Shown here piece after piece: positions 58,850 to 64,000 of a stretch of DNA of 64,000 bases (the stretch's first letter is position 1; every line of letters begins with the position of its first letter). The translations under genes were made by a program, and so were the position numbers. The stretch comes from CAYJAY01 sp964370715 (GTDB lineage Bacteria; Bacillota; Clostridia; Oscillospirales; Ruminococcaceae). The notes beneath the pieces are model-generated. The model had not been told where the DNA came from. It did no database searches and saw nothing but the letters and a program-made list of their open reading frames with translations. The stretch lies in contig CAYJKJ010000006.1 of the NCBI GenBank assembly GCA_964370715.1, positions 1-64,000 of the forward strand, read 5' to 3'.

Positions 58850-58865
58850 TTAAAAACACTCCTTT

Positions 58866-59291
58866 TTATTTTGTTGTCGGATACACGTTGTTTTTAACAA
58901 ACCAATCGATCTTGTCGATGCAGTGTTCAACATTTTCGATATCAACAATTAGCTTTTCCATCGGGCAAAGATCCGTTCCGTTTCGGTTTTCGATGTATTC
59001 GCAAAGCTTTGCATATTCAAAACAAATGCCATGCGCTTCAAGAAGCTTAGCGGCAGATTTGCTCATCAAAAAGGTGTAGACACTTTTAACTTTAGCATCG
59101 ACCAAAAGGCAAGCAGCCGCTTTTCCGATTATTCTATCCGCAACGATTGCGCCGTTCATATCGGCTTTGTTTTCGAGATAGATTTGATATAACGGGCGAA
59201 CACTCTTGCCGATTTTTTTGATAATCTGACCGTTTGTTAATTGAACAGCAACCGAACAATCGTCTTGTTGTATCAATTCTTTAAGTTCCAT
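58866..59291 (-). CDS. DUF1893 family protein
   Basis: This 141-residue soluble protein belongs to DUF1893, small proteins of unknown function widespread in anaerobic Firmicutes. Family marks are DDCSVAVQLTNGQI, GAIVADRIIGKAAACLL and GTDLCPMEKLI near residue 105. Three or four cysteines could bind metal or a cluster, which may explain the link to the Mrp gene directly downstream. ATG 59291 follows AAAGGAT; the frame open to 59330 has no SD. Confidence 0.75.
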   Translation of the reverse strand: MELKELIQQDDCSVAVQLTNGQIIKKIGKSVRPLYQIYLENKADMNGAIVADRIIGKAAACLLVDAKVKSVYTFLMSKSAAKLLEAHGICFEYAKLCEYIENRNGTDLCPMEKLIVDIENVEHCIDKIDWFVKNNVYPTTK

Positions 59292-59335
59292 ATGTTTTCT
59301 ATCCTTTAAATTTTTAAGATTAATGCACAAAAAAC

Positions 59336-59363
59336 TTGATTTTTGCTTTACAATATGTATAAT
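59336..59363 (+). promoter_or_regulatory. Promoter of the low-complexity membrane locus
   Basis: TTGATT (59336-59341), a 16-base spacer and consensus TATAAT (59358-59363), with a start near 59370. It reads into the small membrane protein at 59407 and possibly on to the two following genes. Confidence 0.7.
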
Positions 59364-59406
59364 TAAACTACACCATTATATCTTAAAAGGAGAAAGGAAG
59401 CAACAG

Positions 59407-59652
59407 ATGAATTCTGAAAAAAAGGCAGCGCCCTCTGTTGGAACTCCCACACAGAAGACACCGCAACCACCGGTTTCAAACAAAGAAGAAGCGACAACCG
59501 GCGGAATGATAAAGCAACAATCCCAATCTTTAAGCGTTGTATTTGCTATTTTAAAGATGGCGGTGGTGGTTTTATTTTGCGGAATGGTTGCAGTTATCGC
59601 AAGCGCTATTAACTCACGAGTTGTAGACAATATATTTGAAATATTTAATTAA
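59407..59652 (+). CDS. Small single-span membrane protein with Pro/Gln-rich cytoplasmic head
   Basis: This 81-residue protein has a disordered N-terminal half rich in Pro, Thr, Gln and Lys (residues 1-45, VGTPTQKTPQPPVSNKEE). One membrane span (about 48-70) and a short tail follow. ATG 59407 follows AAAAGGAGAAAGGAAG. The composition of the head resembles the disordered regions of the two large proteins encoded downstream, so it may belong to the same assembly. No family is recognised. A GC hairpin (59705-59728) lies between it and the next gene. Confidence 0.7.
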   Translation: MNSEKKAAPSVGTPTQKTPQPPVSNKEEATTGGMIKQQSQSLSVVFAILKMAVVVLFCGMVAVIASAINSRVVDNIFEIFN

Positions 59653-59704
59653 TTTAATCTACTTAGTTTGTGATATAAATTTTACACAAACAGGAATTTG
59701 AGTT

Positions 59705-59728
59705 TCGGGGAAAACAAAACAACCCCGA
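59705..59728 (+). terminator. Weak hairpin between the small membrane gene and the pseudo-ABC gene
   Basis: TCGGGG and CCCCGA pair around a 12-base A-rich loop, followed by TTGTTGG, not a true T-run. It may attenuate or be an RNA element in the 120-base leader of the 830-residue gene. No separate promoter for that gene was found. Confidence 0.4.
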
Positions 59729-59772
59729 TTGTTGGCTAAAACGCTCAAAGTTTCCGGCTAACAGAAAGGAAC

Positions 59773-62265
59773 ATGGTCAAAAATATGCAAAACTTTTATC
59801 CTAATCAACAAGGGAATCCAAACGATCCTAATAGTTTTGGGCAAGCTCAACAGCCCCAATACGGACAACAGCCGGAACAATATCCCCCCGTTAACATGGG
59901 AGGGGAGATTAATCAAACGATGCAACAAAACGCCCAACCGATGCCGGCGTTTGACCCATATCAACAACCACAACAACAGTTCCAAACTCCATCTCCATAC
60001 GCTCCGATGCCTATGGATAATTTCGGTATGCAAAATGCCCAGCCGATGCCAACCGGCGTTGAACAGCCTTTGAACGCGCAACAGTTCGGCTATCAAGACC
60101 CTATGCAAAACCCGCCGTCTTTTGGAGCGCCTCCCCAAGGGCAGATGAACTTTATGCAACAACCAGAGCCTTCGTTTAATGCGGCGGCTCCAAATATGCC
60201 GGCTATGCCTGATTTTAATCAACAGTTGCCGGGGTTTGAACAACCTATGCAACAGATGCAACAACAAAACCCAGCGATGCCAAATGCTCCGTTGGGCGGC
60301 GATATCTACGGAAACCCTTCTTTTGGGATACCCCCTGTCGGCGCACCTTCAAGCCCGATGCTTAATATGGGTATGCAAAATATGGGGCAGGATTTTGGTT
60401 TGAATTCAAACAATATGCCCTCTATGCCGATGCAACAAAACCCGATGTCAAACAACCAGTTCGACGGAATGCAAAACAACAATTTTGATCCGCTTAAACA
60501 GCTCCAACAAGGGAACAATTTTGGCGGTCAAGATTTTGGCAAAGATAGCTCATTTATGGGCGGCATGAATGATTATGGCAACTCGGGGTCGATGTTTGAC
60601 GGAAACCGGGGTTTTGGCGCAAACCAAAGTAATCAAGATTTGATGGGAACGCAGTTCCCCCCCATTCAACCAAACAACGATTTTTCTCAAAAACCAAAAG
60701 ATGTTTTTGATGGATATAACAACAATTCGGAAAAACCGAAACAGGAAAACTCTCGAAATAATCCTTTTGATCCTAATAGATTTGACCAAGATTTTAGCGG
60801 AGGAAAACGAGGAAATTTTAGAGAGGCTGTGTCGGAAAACGGCGAAAGACCGGTGCAGCCCAAGCGACCGACAAACAACCCTAACGACCGAAGAGGTCCG
60901 GCTATGGGCGCTCAAGGACAAAAAAACCGACCACCCCAAAGACCGGGTATGCCGCCACAAGGTGGTATGCCGTCAAGAGAAGGGTTGACCCCTTCCGATA
61001 GAAGACCGCCCAATCGAAACCCGGGACAACCGGGAAGACCTCCTATGCCGGGATCGAGACCTTCGGGGAATGACCCATCAAGATCTCCTCAAAGAGGTTC
61101 CGCTCAGCCAAGACCGGGAGTTTCAAACCAAGCGGTTTCACCAAAACAAAAACCGGCAGGAGCGCCTCCGATAGCGGCGAACCCCAAAACTCCACCACAG
61201 ATGCCAACGCCGGTTCAACCGGAACCCAAAGTTGACATTGCGGAAATTCAAAGCAAACTTGAACAGGCGGTAGTTATTGCGGATTTCGACAAGATTTTCA
61301 CACAAAACAACCTGTTTAAGTTTCCCGATAGAAGCTACATAAACATACGTGAATCGACCTCGAAATATCTTCTGTCTTCGGCAGACGACGAGGGCATTCC
61401 CGTTTTCTCCAACGTAACCGCAAACTTCCCCGTTTCGAGCTGCACCGTCGTAACAAGTGAGGACGAGGCGACGAAGTATGCGGTAGCAAGGCTTGTCGGA
61501 ACCGGAATGGGGTTGGCGAGCGGAGATATTCTCATCAACGGAAACGAAGTTAGAAGCAGGAGCATCATGTCGGAGGTTTTGTATATCGACGATGATTCGA
61601 TGGTTCCCGATAGAATGACGGTTTTTGATTTCCTCATGCAATGTATCGCAAAGGTTCAGTTGGACGACGAAGAAAAGATAAAAAACCTCACCGAAATTCT
61701 CGAGAAACTCGGGCTTGATAAAGTTGCAGACGACACGATGAAGCTGTTTTCAACCGCAAGAAAAGTTATGGTGTTGCTCATTGCAGCAACCCAAAATCCG
61801 CTTATTAAATGCGTTGTCATAAACTTTAGAAAACTTTTGCTTGAACCGGAAGATGAAGTTCGTATGATGAAAGTTTTCGAGATGTTGAGGCTTCGTGACA
61901 TAACGGTTATCATGAACGATTGCAACGATATCCTTTCGAGCAACCTGCCAAACAGAGTTTTGGCGTTAAAGGAAGGCGAGGTTGCGTTTAACGGAGGTTA
62001 CCGAGAATTTATCGAAAACTACTGTGAAGAGATAATGACATTTGAAGCGGAAAACGCTGAGATGATCGAAAATATTGCCAAAGGCTTTGACAAAGTTACA
62101 TTCACGACAGAGGAAAAAAAGGTGATGGTCAAAGGCAAGGGCGCCGATGCTTCGACGGTAGAAAACATCATTGTAGAGCTAAGTAAAAACGAGATAGATC
62201 TTAAAACCGTAAGGCTTGGGGTCAGGTCGTTTGTACTCGGTCGGAAAGAACTGGTGAAACAATGA
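59773..62265 (+). CDS. Disordered-tail protein with a catalytically dead ABC ATPase domain
   Basis: This is an 830-residue protein. Residues 1-486 are low-complexity, rich in Gln, Pro, Asn, Met and Gly with no predicted fold. Residues about 487-830 follow the GldA/drug-type ABC ATPase in outline. GDILINGNEV matches the usual GEVLIDG strand, DRMTVFDFL the Q-loop region, and NRVLALKEGEVAFNG the end of the core; a C-terminal regulatory part follows. Yet every catalytic motif is gone. Walker A reads TSEDEATK (about 561-568), the signature reads LFSTA (658-662), Walker B reads VVINF without Asp-Glu, and the switch His is Cys 717. It should therefore neither bind nor hydrolyse ATP normally. The ATGA overlap with the membrane partner gene shows coupling. 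Function unknown. Confidence 0.85.
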   Translation: MVKNMQNFYPNQQGNPNDPNSFGQAQQPQYGQQPEQYPPVNMGGEINQTMQQNAQPMPAFDPYQQPQQQFQTPSPYAPMPMDNFGMQNAQPMPTGVEQPLNAQQFGYQDPMQNPPSFGAPPQGQMNFMQQPEPSFNAAAPNMPAMPDFNQQLPGFEQPMQQMQQQNPAMPNAPLGGDIYGNPSFGIPPVGAPSSPMLNMGMQNMGQDFGLNSNNMPSMPMQQNPMSNNQFDGMQNNNFDPLKQLQQGNNFGGQDFGKDSSFMGGMNDYGNSGSMFDGNRGFGANQSNQDLMGTQFPPIQPNNDFSQKPKDVFDGYNNNSEKPKQENSRNNPFDPNRFDQDFSGGKRGNFREAVSENGERPVQPKRPTNNPNDRRGPAMGAQGQKNRPPQRPGMPPQGGMPSREGLTPSDRRPPNRNPGQPGRPPMPGSRPSGNDPSRSPQRGSAQPRPGVSNQAVSPKQKPAGAPPIAANPKTPPQMPTPVQPEPKVDIAEIQSKLEQAVVIADFDKIFTQNNLFKFPDRSYINIRESTSKYLLSSADDEGIPVFSNVTANFPVSSCTVVTSEDEATKYAVARLVGTGMGLASGDILINGNEVRSRSIMSEVLYIDDDSMVPDRMTVFDFLMQCIAKVQLDDEEKIKNLTEILEKLGLDKVADDTMKLFSTARKVMVLLIAATQNPLIKCVVINFRKLLLEPEDEVRMMKVFEMLRLRDITVIMNDCNDILSSNLPNRVLALKEGEVAFNGGYREFIENYCEEIMTFEAENAEMIENIAKGFDKVTFTTEEKKVMVKGKGADASTVENIIVELSKNEIDLKTVRLGVRSFVLGRKELVKQ

Positions 62266-63992
62266 GCGCTATATCGGGATTCATAAAGATCGAAAAAAGA
62301 GAACAACTGCTAGGCGGACGTTTTGATTTTCCAAGGCAGATGCTTTGGAGCGCCGGTTTTGTTTTGTTTACGATTGCTACACACTATCTATTGATAATAT
62401 TTCAAACAAGGCTAGGGGAAGACGTTATTCCAACATATGTTCCAAATTCATTTTTTGGAATGCTTTATAGCTATGTAACGATAGCGCTAGTTGGGCTGAC
62501 GATACATTTTAGCATCCATCCAAAGTTGTTTTCGTTTGCTGAAATAAACAACAACAGATGTAATCTGCTTATAAAGATGGGGCTTGCAACTGCCGGAATA
62601 ACGGCCTCTCGGCTTAATGCAACGCTTGTTGCTGCAGGGGTTACCTATTCTGTTGGATATGTCCTAACGTTTGTTTTTTGCTTCATAATTAGACTGAATT
62701 TTGTGTTGAACTACCTTTTGTCGGTTTATTTTGTAGGTCTATATGCAGTTATTATGTTTACAATGCTTGCGATGATGTTGGGGATAATCCTCAATCGCCA
62801 ACAGCTAAGCTCTATAACAACGGTGTTTTCGCTTGTTATAACGCTAGTGGTTCTAGCGGCGTTCGGCTATTATTCATATCTTGAACCCGAAAGCCTAGCT
62901 ACCAACATTGCTTCGATGCTAGAGCTAAAGGCTGTTGGGTTTTTAAGCCTTGCAACTCTTCTTTTAATTATTTTCTATTCGCTATGCGTTATAATTGGTT
63001 CTGGGAAATCGGAAAATTTTCGGCCAAAGCAGTTTATTCCGGACCAACTCGCCGGAGACTATGTTTCGGATGATGTTATTGCGACAAGAACTGCGGTTTT
63101 GGTTGCGGCACAAAAAAAGATTGCGACTCCAAACCAACCAATCAAACCGGGCAACGTTGCGCCGATGACGGTTCCAAGACCGCAAAAACAAGCGCATAAA
63201 CTCAAAGACCCCGTTTCGCAACCGCCACAACAGCAACCGCCCCAACAACCGCCGATGAATTCGGTTAATGCGGCTCATTCGACCAATCGACCGATAAGCA
63301 ACACACCGCCTCAACCGAAACGACCGGAAAATCCGCAACAGCCGATGCAACCTCCTTTAATGCAACAACAGCAAAGGCAAGCGCCACCACAACAACAAAA
63401 CAGGCCGCAACAGCAACCACCACAGCAACAAAATCGGCCACCACAAGCGCCACCACAACAACAAAGCCGACCGCAACCTCCACCACCACAAAGGCCGGCT
63501 GTGCCACCGCAACAGCAACCCGGCGGTTTAGGGGGAAGAAGCATCAACACACCGCCACCGTCGATGCAAAGAAACGATTTCCAGCCGCCCAGAGGAAATA
63601 TGTCGCAGATGGCGACACCGATGGGATTTGGAGGATTTGACGACGAAGTTGAACCGGTTGTTAAGATGAGCATAGCAAAATTAATCTTTGCTATCTTGTT
63701 TGGTATCGTTGGGCTAGTTGTGTTGGTTATGACGATGATGTCGTTTGGCGTTCCCGATGCTTCGTTGAGCGAAGCAGGGCTAATAACCGCCGATGGTTCA
63801 CAGCTGTTAAGGCTTATTAAAGGCTCAACCTCAAATCCGTTAAACTCGGCGGCGATATTCGGAACTGCCGGATTATTTATTCTAGTTGCTGTTTTGCTCG
63901 GCATCATGTCTACCGGAAAGGTCGTCAACTATCGAGACGATGATGACTATGATTATGATGACGATGACTACGACGATGACGATGATTATTAA
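62262..63992 (+). CDS. ABC-2-like permease with Gln/Pro linker and acidic tail
   Basis: This 576-residue membrane protein is coupled to the pseudo-ABC gene by a 4-base overlap. Residues about 25-250 contain six spans, resembling an ABC-2/GldF permease (loops include RLNATLVAAGVTYSVGYVLT). Residues about 285-445 are a disordered Pro/Gln-rich linker with PQQQNRPQQQPPQQQ-type runs. Two further spans follow (about 463-485 and 535-558), and the last 18 residues are almost only Asp and Tyr. Q/P-rich segments in both partners suggest they interact or condense together. It ends eight bases before the window edge, so more genes of the locus may follow. Family assignment is tentative. Confidence 0.72.
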   Translation: MSAISGFIKIEKREQLLGGRFDFPRQMLWSAGFVLFTIATHYLLIIFQTRLGEDVIPTYVPNSFFGMLYSYVTIALVGLTIHFSIHPKLFSFAEINNNRCNLLIKMGLATAGITASRLNATLVAAGVTYSVGYVLTFVFCFIIRLNFVLNYLLSVYFVGLYAVIMFTMLAMMLGIILNRQQLSSITTVFSLVITLVVLAAFGYYSYLEPESLATNIASMLELKAVGFLSLATLLLIIFYSLCVIIGSGKSENFRPKQFIPDQLAGDYVSDDVIATRTAVLVAAQKKIATPNQPIKPGNVAPMTVPRPQKQAHKLKDPVSQPPQQQPPQQPPMNSVNAAHSTNRPISNTPPQPKRPENPQQPMQPPLMQQQQRQAPPQQQNRPQQQPPQQQNRPPQAPPQQQSRPQPPPPQRPAVPPQQQPGGLGGRSINTPPPSMQRNDFQPPRGNMSQMATPMGFGGFDDEVEPVVKMSIAKLIFAILFGIVGLVVLVMTMMSFGVPDASLSEAGLITADGSQLLRLIKGSTSNPLNSAAIFGTAGLFILVAVLLGIMSTGKVVNYRDDDDYDYDDDDYDDDDDY

Positions 63993-64000
63993 AGAAAAAT

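Noticed and set aside
59758..60267. Arg/Leu/His-rich reading frame of 169 codons on the minus strand
   Set aside because: It is the antisense shadow of the Gln/Asn/Pro-rich segment of the 59773 gene; composition follows directly from CAA/CCA codons and there is no SD.
63311..63928. Cys/Gly-rich 205-codon minus-strand frame
   Set aside because: Mirror of Pro/Gln codons of the 62262 gene; no family resemblance, and the sense gene has an SD-coupled start and membrane spans.
63945..63990. Apparent GAT/GAC microsatellite
   Set aside because: It is in frame and simply encodes the Asp/Tyr tail with mixed codons; not a perfect repeat and needs no separate explanation.
1..64000. CRISPR array, rRNA or tRNA genes
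   Set aside because: No regularly spaced repeats and no tRNA cloverleaf or rRNA sequence were seen anywhere in the window; short tandem repeats at 23556 are too small and lack spacers.

Overview
The window reads as chromosomal DNA of a low-GC Gram-positive anaerobe of the class Clostridia, most likely near Oscillospirales/Ruminococcaceae. The evidence is the order miaB-mutS-mutL-miaA-hfq followed by an HlyD-like gene, yggS, sepF, divIVA, lspA and an rluD-type gene, strong SD sequences (AGGAGG type), many TTG/GTG starts, and families common in Clostridia (DUF1015, DUF4830, DUF1904, DUF1893, DUF3847). This placement is an inference from gene content and order, not from a search.

Region 1 (1 to about 8.9 kb, all genes on the minus strand) is part of an integrative mobile element. 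It holds a candidate MobQ/IncQ-type transfer origin with the TAAGTGCGCCCTT core (13-54), a DUF3847 gene, three small sigma-region-4-like regulators, a BceAB-like ABC transporter with its own histidine kinase and response regulator, an excisionase-like HTH gene, tnpV, and a CatP-like chloramphenicol acetyltransferase. The cat gene is preceded by a nine-codon leader peptide and an RBS-sequestering hairpin. The relaxase and recombinase must lie left of the window.

Region 2 (9-23.5 kb, plus strand) is a long housekeeping run: tRNA modification, mismatch repair, Hfq, cell division (SepF, DivIVA), lipoprotein signal peptidase, pseudouridine synthase, a HAD phosphatase and a split transketolase. Region 3 (23.6-34.8 kb) holds polyphosphate kinase, a NERD nuclease-like gene, ilvE, DUF1015, an M23 peptidase, murA, a YycJ-type hydrolase, rlmH and a DUF4830 gene.

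Region 4 (34.9-50.8 kb, minus strand) begins with an orphan MoaD/E1-like pair, then a surface-glycan locus. The locus has three cytoplasmic glycosyltransferases, a 3-acetamido-3,6-dideoxyhexose cassette (ketoisomerase, GNAT, aminotransferase) and six large polytopic membrane proteins, two of them tandem paralogues. Its transcription appears to start at an extended -10 promoter near 50787. Region 5 (51-59.3 kb) holds a flavin reductase, a thioesterase, a YgiQ radical-SAM gene that looks leaderless, another GT-C-like enzyme, a YfhO-type protein, an Mrp ATPase and DUF1893.

Region 6 (59.3-64 kb) is the most unusual part. A small single-span protein, an 830-residue protein (about 486 disordered Q/P/N/M-rich residues fused to an ABC ATPase fold that has lost every nucleotide-binding motif), and an ABC-2-like membrane protein with its own Q/P-rich linker and poly-Asp/Tyr tail lie in a row. 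Together they look like a non-hydrolysing, disorder-rich derivative of a GldA/GldF-type ABC exporter.
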